Source of the DNA: Formicarius rufipectus | Taxonomy: Eukaryota > Chordata > Aves > Passeriformes > Formicariidae | Assembly: GCA_013399695.1 (NCBI GenBank) | Contig: VXAU01001099.1 | Location: forward strand, 3,086,525-3,150,524 | Length of the DNA: 64,000 nucleotides | Reading direction: 5' to 3' | Shown: in pieces, positions 48,059 to 58,230 of the stretch | Numbering within the stretch: position 1 is the stretch's first letter | Layout: every line of letters begins with the position of its first letter | The notes under the pieces: model-generated | Told to the model about the DNA's origin: nothing | Seen by the model: the letters and a program-made list of their open reading frames with translations, nothing else | Database searches by the model: none | Made by a program: the position numbers and the translations under genes

Positions 48059-51000
48059 TGGACTGGCAAAGGGATTGCCTTTTTTCAGAGTCACTGCAAT
48101 AACCATCAGAATGGGACCTGGTGGGGGCTTTAGCAGCTAAGTGATCATCAGTACTAAAGGAAATAGGCCCATATCTTGGCCACCAATGTAATTCACTCCT
48201 GAGCAAGGCACATTATGCTGACAGCCCAGTACTCCCTATGCAAACTACCAGTATCAACTTACTGCCTTTAACAGCAGTTTGGGAAGAGAGGGAAGAGAAG
48301 ATGAGAAAGGGTTTACATCTTAACACACATTCTGGTACAGGTCAGCAGTAAATTCATGCAGTCAGTGGAACAATACGGGTGTAAGGAAGAAAATAGGAGT
48401 CAGGGTGTTTGTGTGCCAGACCCCAACCTCCCAAGGGGCAGAACCTTTCTCCTGTCATGTGGCTGCACTTGGTATGCAGGCAGAGCATCAATAAATCCTG
48501 ACTCCCCCCATGAAAGTGCTCATTCTCTCTGCGTGCATTTCTCTGTCTGTTGTTCACTCTCATCAATGCAAGGAAAGCACTTTATCCTTCATCTTTATGC
48601 TCAGCCATGTGCTCCTCCAGCCTCCCCTACTGTGTACACAAGTAAGAATGTGGAATACTTCCCTTTGCAATATGCACTCATCTCCACCTTGCAGGAAATG
48701 ACTCCATACTCACACCTATGTTCAGCATGAAGTGTTGGACAGTTTCTCATAAACACAATTCCTGATTCAGGAGGTGTTTGGTCTGAACAGAAAACAAGGG
48801 AATGATCAAAACCAGTCAGTGAGGACCTTTACACTGACCCCAGCAAGCTTTAGTTGAGATTCTCTGTATTCAATTACTTACAATCATTATTACTAAAGAA
48901 GAGGCCCGAACATACCTTGCAACCTTCAAAGCTGCTGATGTGGAATACAACACATGAGAAGAGACAATGTAATTCATTTGGGAAGTGTAACATGCCGGTA
49001 GAGATACTTTCCTTCAATGTTGGTGATTTTTTCCATGAACTTGGTTGCGTGATCATTTGTTCTTGGATGTAAGTTTAATATGCTACAAGTAAAGAAATGG
49101 GACTAAAGATCTGCACAGCATACAGGAAACCTCTGTTCCTATGATAATAGTTTACACTCTTCTGGATCTGGCTGCAGGACCGTGGCCAAAGCAGAATGAT
49201 GGAAAATGTATAGTCTATTCCCATTCTTAGTTACAATCCCAAATCCCCAGAAATAAGAGCACCAATAAAGTCGGAAAAGAAAATCTGATGGATTTTAAGA
49301 AAAGTGGGGCCTCACTTCTAAGCACTTAAGCATGTACTTAAACATATGCCTAGAGGTCATTGACTTCAGTGGTACTTATACATGGGCCTAAGTTCTGCCT
49401 TGATCTGGGATCTGAAAGCTTCCACATTAGAAAGAAAATACACAGAAAACTTTTCATTTTTATGATTAAAGACATATCACATCAATCTCATATAAACAAG
49501 GAGACTTTATTTATAGAATATGATATTAAATCTGAATTCCTTTCAAATACTGGGAGTATTTTGTTACATTATGCATCCAGGTGTTACATGTGATTTTGAT
49601 AGACAGGCTCATCTGAGAGGTGCCAATTAACAAATGCACTCAGAAGCAGAGCGTGACAAAAGTCACAACATCAGTAGAGAAGGAATGTGTTTGCTCTCAC
49701 AGGAAGAAGTATCAATGAGGAAAAAAGTTTGTTCATCTCCTCCAACAATATGTGAATAGTTCCCCTCAATTACCCCATTACTCTTTTACTAACTATAAGG
49801 AGACATCATGAAGAAATTAATATATGTTACATGTCTCTTCTATGTAATACTTCTCTGTTGTTGCTAACGAGTCAGAGAGAGTTAAAATCTGATGAAAAGA
49901 CTGTGGGTTTTTTATCATTATGTTTGCTTTTAAACTCGTTGGAGTGCTTAAGCAAGTCGATGAGTTCCACATTTGTTCCTAATTTGCTCTGGAGGCATAG
50001 GGCCAGTGGGAGGGCAAAACAGGCAGTGTCTGGCACTTCTGCTTATTTTCAGATAGAGTTTAAGGCAGGAGTCCAGACCTGGAGGGTGTTTTAAAATACT
50101 GATCTTGAATTTCTACAGTACTTTTCTTGGGAAGATATAATGGTGTCTTATACACTATGGCCACAATTCGACACTGAATTTTTTCCAGCTTCATGTATGA
50201 AAAATAGGGTGAATTTTAGGAGCATTGGAGCTAGAGATCACTGTGGCCACTGCTTAATTCACACAGTTGCTCTTTAATGGTACAGAGAAGAAGATCCTAC
50301 ATGACTTCTTATCCTATTAAATCCGCTAAGAAATAACCCTGCAAAATGGAACTGGGACCTCTCCACTTCTGTAAAGTGCTAAGGGATAATTAATGATTTC
50401 AAATGTCAGAAACTTCATTTAATATCTTTTCTGGAGGACTAGTGACACCATACCTGACCAATTCATCAGGAAGAGCTCTCTTGTCCAGGTCATCATCTGC
50501 CAACACAAAGAGTCTTTCTTTAGGACCAGGCCTGCTCAAACACCACTTTCTATACAAGATCTGGCAAGGGCACAACATGACTGAGGCGATGAGTGCACGC
50601 TGATGACAGGTGGGGCTTTTGGTCCTATTGGAAACCGAAAATGACCCAACTCAGCCCCTCCAGTCATGTCTTTGTAGACATTACCTATTGCTGACTCACA
50701 TCCTGCTGAAGAAGTAGCAACCTCACACAAGAACCAGCCCTGATCCTCAAGTTGCTTCCTACTGAGTGCATACAACCCAACGCTCACCTGCAGCATGAGG
50801 TACGGAGGTGCTTGTTTAAGCTACTGAACATTGCTGGCACTGCAAGCCTGTTTTTACATAGTTAGTCTACATCATGCCATAATAGAAAGATGAGATTTTT
50901 TGCAATAAAGCAATTGATATGTTTTCAAGTTACTTGGTGCAAGCCCCCTTGATACTTCATTTTTCTCAAGTGAATTGCCTTTGAAACTTCCCTGTTTCTA

Positions 51001-54000
51001 AGAGGAAGTAAAAGAACCCATTGCCACACTGGGCAAAAACTTTAATTTGTATGCAACTTTCCTCCTTGTTTTGTCAACCTGAGACAAGGGTAACAGGTTA
51101 ATTGCTGGTTTTATTGGTATAATGAATGGCAATTATAAGGTGTGTGTTAAATTCCTATGTTCCAGTTAAGTGAACAAAACTCAGATCACATATACCATCT
51201 ACATGTTGCTATCCAAAGTAATGAGAATTGGAATATCCCAGGTAACAGAAAACAAAAACAAAAAAATAGTGAAAATCATAAAGACACCTCTCTACAGTGA
51301 ATCAGCACAGAGGCAGCACGGCCACCTTGGAGACAAAGCTGAAAAGCCTGATCTGAGCCAGCTCCCCAGCTCTCATTAGGCTGAGCTTGCCATGCTCAGG
51401 CTCCACAGGGATCCTGTGCATTCACTATGTGTGAGCAAATCCTTCAGGACCCTGGAGCCATGGGGGTTGCAGCCACAGAGCTCCCTGAGTGCTCTACTGG
51501 TTTGGACCCAGACCCAGCCAGGTTTACCAGTCCCAACTGTGCCAGAACCACTGCTGACCCTGTGTTCAGTGTGGTGGTTATAGCACAGGTTGTCCCTTCT
51601 CCCATGGGAAACACAAGTGTCTTGTGGGCCACACTGCTCACACCTGTAACATGCTCACGGCCTCAAAGAGTCCACAGAGCTACACGGTGGTTTAAGAAGC
51701 TTACTAATGGACTTGGCAGACAAGAAAGAGTGTTGGATATAACATTTTTGTTCTTTGTCTAAATCTGGAAACACTTGGCAGATGCAATTAACCTTGTGTG
51801 GTCATCTCTTCCCATGGCTTCACGCAGCTACACAGTGTTCTCATCCAAATTGCTCCTTCGGTGCAAAGTTCCTCTTCGGAGAGTTTTCTTCTAATTTCCC
51901 CCCCTCACTCTTCAAGTGGTCTTAAAGAAAGGACTTGGGCAGCTGGACTTCAAATGACCCTTGAGTGCTGTGCTTACTTTCACAGCAGGGTGCATCAACT
52001 GCTTCATCAAATAAGTCTCAAGCTGACAGGTTTGTTGATTGGGAAAGCAAAGTCGCAAGCTGAGGGTAAAGGGTATGTCACAAATATTAGTGTAAGTACA
52101 GTGAAGGCCCTATATCCTCGCAGAGAACACTGTTTGCCCTAGGCTAAAGTCTGTGCTAATATTTTGAATTTATATCACATCTTCTCAGCTGATCTTATGG
52201 GAAAAAGGCCAATTGGATTTCATAGCTCAACAGCTAATAGGATTCTACAGGATTTGATAAAGAAAGAAACTGCCGTTATAGGTTTAACTATCCTGTAACA
52301 GGGAATATAGAGCTGTGTTAAATTTCAATATTTTATAAAATATTTGCACTGAAAATAGAGCTGCAAATCCATGTTATGTGTTAATAGTTTAAAATTAAAT
52401 ACCTGGATGCCTAGCTGCTGCTGAACCCCATGCTGAGAAAAATAAGTTGCCCTATAATTCTATAGCCTGAATCTCTGACACGTGTGGTATCTTCTGCTCC
52501 AGGTGTTCCCTTTGCTTTGGAAATCTGGATTCAGAGAAAGAAGAAAATTGGAACTCTGCAAAAGCTTAATCCAGAACCAAGGTACATCAAAATTAATTTA
52601 GGCTTACAGAAATATCTGCTGTGGTGTATGGCACACTAATAGACCCTGAGCTGATATTGCCAGTTATCTCCTCTGCAACATCCTGGCTCTCCCCAAGCAT
52701 GTATGAGACTCCTTTTCTAAGTACCACTGGTGCTTGCACACGGGAATATGGAAGCCTGAGCTTCTCCTCCAGCACTGAGAGCTCCTGTGGGCAGTCAGCT
52801 CTGCCGCTGCCCAGAGGAAAGTGTGAACACCACAGGATACCAAGAGCTTGTTGTGTTTACCAAACTGGTTTTGATGCAAACTGAACTGAACTACCAGAGA
52901 AAGAAAGAATCAGTAACAATTTGTATGCAGGCCCAAGGGAGGGATTGACCAGGAAGGAAAGAAAATCTTGAAAGAAGCATGTGAGGGACCACAGAGTCCC
53001 AGGTGTATCAGATACTGAAAGGTGGATTGAGCCCATCTTATTTTGACAGCTGTCTACAAACGTGACCCATAGAAAGCTAAGTCTCTTCTGGTGAACTGAT
53101 TTGGACAGAAAGAGCTGCCCTGCAAATTGGCCCTTGCCAGAGAAGAGTCAGATAAGTGTATGACAAAGACCATACCTGATCCTAGGGAGAAGATCTGGCA
53201 AGTCAGACTCAGGAGCCAGAAGCTATTTACAATGGCAGCAAATAAACTCTCAACTATAACCTTGGAAGCAACAGGCTTGCTGAGCCAAGCATCATCTCCT
53301 AGATAACAATCTAATGAGAAATACCTCTCTGGCTCAGTCTCTCCATCCCCTGCTCTGTGTGTGCATCCCTTTGATGTACAGCTCCGAGGGCTGGCCAGGT
53401 GCAATCTGTTTTATTGAGTAATATGCATATAACTTTGTAAAATATTTTTAAGACTTCAGATGGACCTAGGTTCAATGTTTTATATCTATGAGTATCAGCT
53501 CCTGATAGGGAAGTTCAACAGCTGCTGGCTAAGTACACCTCCTCACTTGGAAGCCACTGTACCTCCCCTCTTTCAGGCACTTGAGTGAAGAAACTGAGGC
53601 TGCATCTTCCTACAAGAAGAGGCTGGGCAGGGAGTTGGATTTTGGGGAGGGAAAGATAACTGAATGTGATTTTGCAGAGGATTCACTCATTTAAAGTCTC
53701 TCTGAACCAAATCTGCAAGGTTCTGCTTGTGAACTGAGGACTGCAGAGAGGGAAGGGACTGGGGATTTTTTATGTGTTGGCTGCTATGTGCTGGGACACT
53801 ACACACAAATACTTCTTCATTACTCAGCTTTCAAGTGAGGCCAAATTATTCTTTCTGGCTGTGACTCCTTTGCACAAGTCCAGCCACATGCTGTGAAGCT
53901 GGTTTGGATGATTCCCTTCTCTTCAGCATGCAAGGACAAGTCTGCTTAAACCTGCCTGTAACCCCAAGAGTAGGTGTCTGGAGTGCACTGCTGGGCAGAC

Positions 54001-54659
54001 ACCCAAGACAGCTCTCGATAAGCGAGGCTGTCTTGAGAGCAACACAACCACTTTCCATTTGGCACTTGGGAGCAATGTAACCAGTCTGCCAAGGTAATGC
54101 AGCCTGCTTCCAAGAAAGACTAATTAACCCAAAAAGGCATCACAACAGTGTCATCACCTGGCTCTGGATTGCTAAACAAGCACCTCCGGGGCTCACCTGG
54201 GCACTTCCGAGAAATGCTGCTCTGCACCATGTAAGCTGCATAGCATGGCACACCATCTGCTGCTGCCCACAGCTGGGGCTCCTCCCTGAAGTGCAGGCAG
54301 ACATGGACATGCTATTCCACCTGCCCCAAAACACACACCCAGACAGAAGACAGGCAGCATCCAGAGACACTAAACGAGTACGGCTCAGAGATGGCAAAAA
54401 GGTAACACCGAGACAGATGTTACAGGAGGTCATTTTAACACACCCAGCTGCTCAGTGCTCATGATTGTCTTGCTCTCTTCTGTCGACACATGACTCTCTC
54501 CCTGGCCTTTCACCCTCAAACAGTGCAGGCAGCTGAGAAGTGTCTGAGCCCAAAGCCAAGTACTAGCCCCACACAGCATCTACAAAGGTTCAAGAAACAT
54601 CCATTCCCTTCTTCCTCTGCCAGGGAAAAAGCAGATGCTGGATTCCATCTCAGGTTTTT
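48059..54659. other. Non-coding DNA, no gene recognised
   Basis: Several frames of 110-125 codons (48356-48730 plus, 51798-52142 plus, 53054-53404 minus) show no family resemblance. Frame crowding around 51.4-52.1 kb and 54.1-54.7 kb reflects locally higher GC. Apart from the repeat at 49.3 kb I see no mobile element. Confidence 0.6.
49315..49410. repeat. Old palindromic sauropsid repeat (copy 4)
   Basis: AGCACTTAAGCATGTACTTA, AACATATGCCTAGAGGTCA, TTGACTTCAGTGGTACTTAT, ACATGGGCCTAAGTTCTG. This matches the recalled pattern 'AGCACTTAAGCATGTGCTTA', 'AACTTTAAGCATGTGAGTAG', 'TCCCATTGACTTCAATGGGA', followed by a mirrored right half. The complete element is a long inverted repeat; here the left arm is well kept and the right arm is eroded. 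A MITE-like origin is plausible but unproven. Confidence 0.7.
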
Positions 54660-55310
54660 TCCTCTCACCACACACACAACGAGCAATTTCCAATATACAT
54701 GCTCATTACGCTCCAGTGGAGCAGGCGATAAAGGAAAGGTAAGCGGCAGCCAGAGGACTGTCTGCACACAGCAGCCAATGATGGGGAAGCTGTTCTCCGC
54801 TTACAAAATTGACTCAGACACTTCCAGAAATCCACATCAGATATCCACCCTCTCTGAATGGATAATAAATACGTCTGACCCAATAATCCAAGTGTTATCT
54901 GCGTTTCAACTAGCAAATCATACAATACAGCTACACACCTGATGTAATTTTAATAACATAAGACCACAAAGAGCAATGGAGCACAATGGCGAAAGCAGAC
55001 AAGGGAACATTGATTTTCAGATTGCATTCCACTATAAACATCAAGCTGCTGGTGGTTTATCTGAAATATAAGCAGACCTAACCAGAGCAAAAGTGGCTAC
55101 AGTTCATGTGTCTAGGCTGAACAGTGCTTAATGTGCCAACACCAGTGAATCCTGCAGGCAAGCTGTCTCTGCCAGCCATAAACGGGTATTCTTTATTCAG
55201 GATCAATGCAACTTCAACTACAGTTGTGCTAATTGTAATATCTGGATTTTGACAATGTTCATGCACGTGTTATGCGTCGCAACTTCCTGCCTACAGGGGG
55301 AGAATTTAAA
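54660..55310. promoter_or_regulatory. Candidate conserved non-coding block, long
   Basis: This is about 650 bases of complex sequence with many isolated CpG: ACACACAACGAGCAATTTCC, CTCATTACGCTCC, GGCGATAAAGG, GGTAAGCGGCAGCC, TCTCCGCTTAC, AATACGTCTGACCC, TATCTGCGTTTC, ACAATGGCGAAAGC, CATAAACGGG, TGCACGTGTTATGCGTCGC. Interleaved are GATAATAAAT, CAATAATCC and TGCTAATTGTAATATC (TAATTG at 55230-55235). Retained CpG outside an island, at roughly 2 per 100 bases, stands out. The minus/plus open frames over it (54490-54942 and its shadows) are unrecognised. It could be a regulatory block or an unrecognised non-coding exon. Confidence 0.38.
55290..55302 (+). promoter_or_regulatory. CTCF-like site (weak)
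   Basis: CCTACAGGGGGAG agrees with the vertebrate CTCF core (CCACCAGGGGGCG) at 10 of 13 positions, including the whole AGGGGG block. It sits at the right edge of the long CpG-retaining block. A single motif match is weak evidence for binding. Confidence 0.3.
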
Positions 55311-56774
55311 CTTCTTTTAGTAGAGATAATTATATGCTATCTTAAAACCTTGACCACACTCCTTGTGCTCATGTAATGTAAGTTTTAATATTCTGAATGC
55401 CTTCAGCTCTCACTGACTTCCTGTAGTCCTACGAAGTTCTTCAAGTACAGCCTCTGGGGAACCTGTCCATGGAAGGAGGGTCACTGCTAGCTTTCATTCT
55501 CATTTACTAGGCAATCAACCAGGTGTAACTTCCCAGATATCAGCTAAATTATTCCTTTCTACAAGCAGGAAATCACAAGCACAATTTTGTACACTGTATT
55601 TTGCCTTTGAGTCAGATAAGGGATCTGAGTTTCCTTTAAGAAGCTACTTTCCACCTTTATGTATTTGTGAGCACACACTATGTTTCTTTGGCTAAACCTT
55701 AAGCCCTTAATCTCTCTCCCCATTCAGAACGCATAAGCTCCAAAACCATACACTAAATGGCACAGAGTTCTGACAAAAAGGACTTAAAACTTTAATGATC
55801 TTCTCTACCAGTAGCTGGAAAGACCTGTACTCCTAAATCTAACACTGGCATGAGCTAGGAAATCTGGATTTATCTTCTGGTGAAGATAGGCTCAGAAGAT
55901 AATATTTTAAATGGGCTGAGTTAGAGCAGTAGAGAAGGTACCAGTCCTGGGTGCAGAGAAAGCTTTCTGGGATGAATTCCCTGTATACTGATACAGTGCA
56001 TACTATATAGGTTTTGCCCTGAGCACCTGCAGCTGCCTGATGTCAAAGGCAGACACCAGGAGAAATGGGGCTTTAGTGTGACATGTCATATGTAAACAAT
56101 GCAGAGGAGAACTTCTCCTAAACTCTGATGGCTGTCAGTTTTGATCCTGTGTCACTGCAGCCAACAGACAACTTCCTCTCTTTACTTGGCACACTAAACA
56201 ACCATCAAGGGCCCTCCGCTTGTCTGGGTCAGTAAAATCTGCAGCCAGATCTCAGTTGAAAGTCAATACTTACAGTGCAGTAGTAATGCTCAGATTTCCC
56301 AAGAAATGCAGTGGCCACAGAATGGAGATGACTGGATCAAGGAGGTACAACCTCCAAGGAGATAAGAGTGTTTAGATACTCCCATCCACAGGAGTCTGAG
56401 GAGGACTCACTACTGATTTCATCAGCCACAGATCATCAAGACAGATGATTCAGTTACCTAACTGATAAAAACATGATACTGGCATTCCTGTCACATATGC
56501 CTAACCATAACACTTCCTGGTTCTCTCAGAGATTTTCAAGCACCAGTGAGGCTCAGTGAGCATTATTTCACCAGAACTGGCACTCTGAAGTGCTAAAGAA
56601 TCATTTACCAGTATGCAAATACTTATAATTGTGAGTTTACACAAGAAGGGGAGATGCTTCTAGACTACTGTCAGTTTTTCTTTGGCAGAAGAGCTGGTCA
56701 CATTTTGGAAGGTATTTAAAGCCTAATATTTTTCAAAGAACAAGAGGCTCTACAAAATATATAAAGGAACAGAG
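55311..56774. other. Non-coding DNA, nothing recognised
   Basis: There is no open frame of 60 codons with a start in this 1.4 kb, no repeat I can name and no CpG clustering. AT-rich unique sequence. Confidence 0.7.
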
Positions 56775-56830
56775 CTTGATTCTCCCCTGGACACCTCCAA
56801 TTTCACACTGGTGCAACAGTATCAAACAAA
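56775..56830. repeat. Old palindromic sauropsid repeat (copy 5)
   Basis: CTTGATTCTCCCCTGGACAC, then AATTTCACACTGGTGCAAC, compared with the recalled pattern 'CCTGATTCTCCCCTCACTTA', 'CACCAGTTTTACACTGGTGT', 'AACTCCATTGAC'. The ACACTGGTGCAAC part is well preserved. The match is short. It lies about 70 bases before a CR1-clade LINE fragment. Confidence 0.5.
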
Positions 56831-56894
56831 TGGCCAAGAATGACTCATAGCCTGGAAAGCACGCTTTTCCGTGGGAGATTTAGAGAATTCAATC

Positions 56895-57030
56895 ATGTTA
56901 GCTTATCAAAGAGCTGGTTAAGAGAAGATTTGATCACAGCCTGTAGGTACCTGAACAGTATCTGGTCCTAGGCAGTTCTTTAATCTGGCAGATCAAAGCA
57001 CTGGAAGGTGAAATTAGACAAACAAACTGG
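56895..57030 (+). mobile_element. CR1-clade LINE fragment (end of ORF2 region), old
   Basis: The order CTTATCAAAGAGCTGGTTAA, GAGAAGATTTGATCACAGCC, TGTAGGTACCTGAACAG, GTTCTTTAATCTGGCAGA, CACTGGAAGGTGAAATTAGA, CAAACAAACTGGAAA matches the recalled C-terminal ORF2 DNA of CR1/L3-type LINEs: 'TTATCAAAGAGAAGGTTAAGAG', 'GACTTGATCACAGTCTATAAGTACCT', 'CTCTTTAATCTAGCAGA', 'GGCTGGAAGTTGAAGCTAGACAAATTCA'. Plus orientation. It is interrupted by small indels and has no open frame, so it is a fossil. It is an older copy than the 3' end at 6975. Confidence 0.8.
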
Positions 57031-57447
57031 AAAAAGCAGACATTTTACTCTTTACCTACTTCTTCAGCCTGAGACGTCATAGGCTGTCCATTTCTTGCAT
57101 CCTCTAAGTTCGTATTTGTCCCTACCATAGGTCTTTTCTAGCACAGTCATATATTATTGAATTAAATGCTGGAATTAGCAGGTGAAATTCCATGTCCTAT
57201 AGTTCCACAGAAAATCAGGCTCGACACACATAGGCTATTCCGGCTTCAAAAATAAAAATTAAAGAGTTACACAACTATGTGAAAAAGAGTTATACAAACA
57301 TGCAATGTAATAATGCCTCTATCAAATAACTTTTTAACATTTAGAATACATTTTTGCAGCAAAATCTGTGTTGATTATGAAACAGCAGGTAAAACTTTTT
57401 CCTTTTACCTGTAATAAAGTTGGATCCCTGATTCTTACACTCAATTT

Positions 57448-57481
57448 ACACGTGCAATTTACTTACACGTGCAATTTACTT
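57448..57481 (+). repeat. Exact 17-bp tandem duplication
   Basis: The unit ACACGTGCAATTTACTT occurs twice, at 57448-57464 and 57465-57481, with no mismatch. Each unit carries the E-box-like palindrome CACGTG and an AATTTAC core. The duplication doubles any binding site present. It is probably a recent slippage or repair event. Confidence 0.95.
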
Positions 57482-57716
57482 TGAGGCAAAGTGAGGAGGT
57501 TTGGGTTCTCTTTGGGTGGGCTTCTTATGAATTTCTTCCCTATTGAGGCATCTTCAAAACTCCCATACATGGAAAAAGCACAATCATAACCATGAAGATC
57601 TTCAGTCTTCAGCCTGGAACGCAGCTGACCTTTCCTTTTTCAGCCATTACAGTTTCTGAGCTTCCACAAATGGATATTTGTTCTTTTTTCCCTTTTTGTG
57701 GCTTTATTTTTTGGGC

Positions 57717-57768
57717 GTTTTTTTGTGGTTGGTTTTTTTGGTGGTTTTTTTGGTTTTTTGTTTTTTGG
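57717..57768 (+). repeat. G/T-only low-complexity tract
   Basis: There are 52 consecutive bases made only of G and T, mostly T runs of 2-7 separated by GG or G (for example GGTTTTTTTGGTGGTTTTTT). The surrounding 57681-57716 is also T-rich. It is a degenerate simple repeat and may be length-variable. Confidence 0.9.
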
Positions 57769-58159
57769 AAATGTTCCATTCACAGTGTGCTAGGGGAATT
57801 TCACTCAAAGTAACACATGCTCCACAGATTAGCAGGCTCTTAAAAATATGCTTGTCTTCTCTTTATGAGCCTGGTCTATTAAAAAGAAGTTAACGGGAAG
57901 ACACCCGTTAGCTTCTGTGGGTATTGGATAGGGGCCTAAATTATTGCTAGTGCTGAATAAGCAGTCAGAAAGCATTTCAGAAAACATGTGCTCTCTGAGT
58001 ATAAAGTGGATTTCCCTGAGATCCTTTCCAAACTCCAGTGACTAGCACTGAAGAAGACATCTGCTCTCCCACGGAGCTTCTCCCTCATGGTGGGAAGGAA
58101 TCAGGCATTCCCTGAGTACTCACAGGGGGCTTCTATATCACTGATCTCCAGCCTTATGT

Positions 58160-58160
<1 letters not shown>

Positions 58161-58226
<66 letters not shown>

Positions 58227-58230
58227 ACAC
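58161..58230 (+). repeat. (AC)n microsatellite, 28 pure units
   Basis: AC repeats without interruption from 58161 to 58216 (28 units), then continues to 58230 with two A-to-G changes (ACGCAC types). Bird genomes generally have fewer and shorter microsatellites than mammals, so a pure tract of this length is notable and almost certainly polymorphic. AC tracts can form Z-DNA. Confidence 0.97.

Larger units (their letters stand above)
57031..58160. other. Non-coding DNA with small repeats
   Basis: No gene is recognised. It holds a 17-bp tandem duplication and a G/T-only tract, listed separately. The open frame at 57592-57813 owes its F/W-rich end to the T/G tract. Confidence 0.65.
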
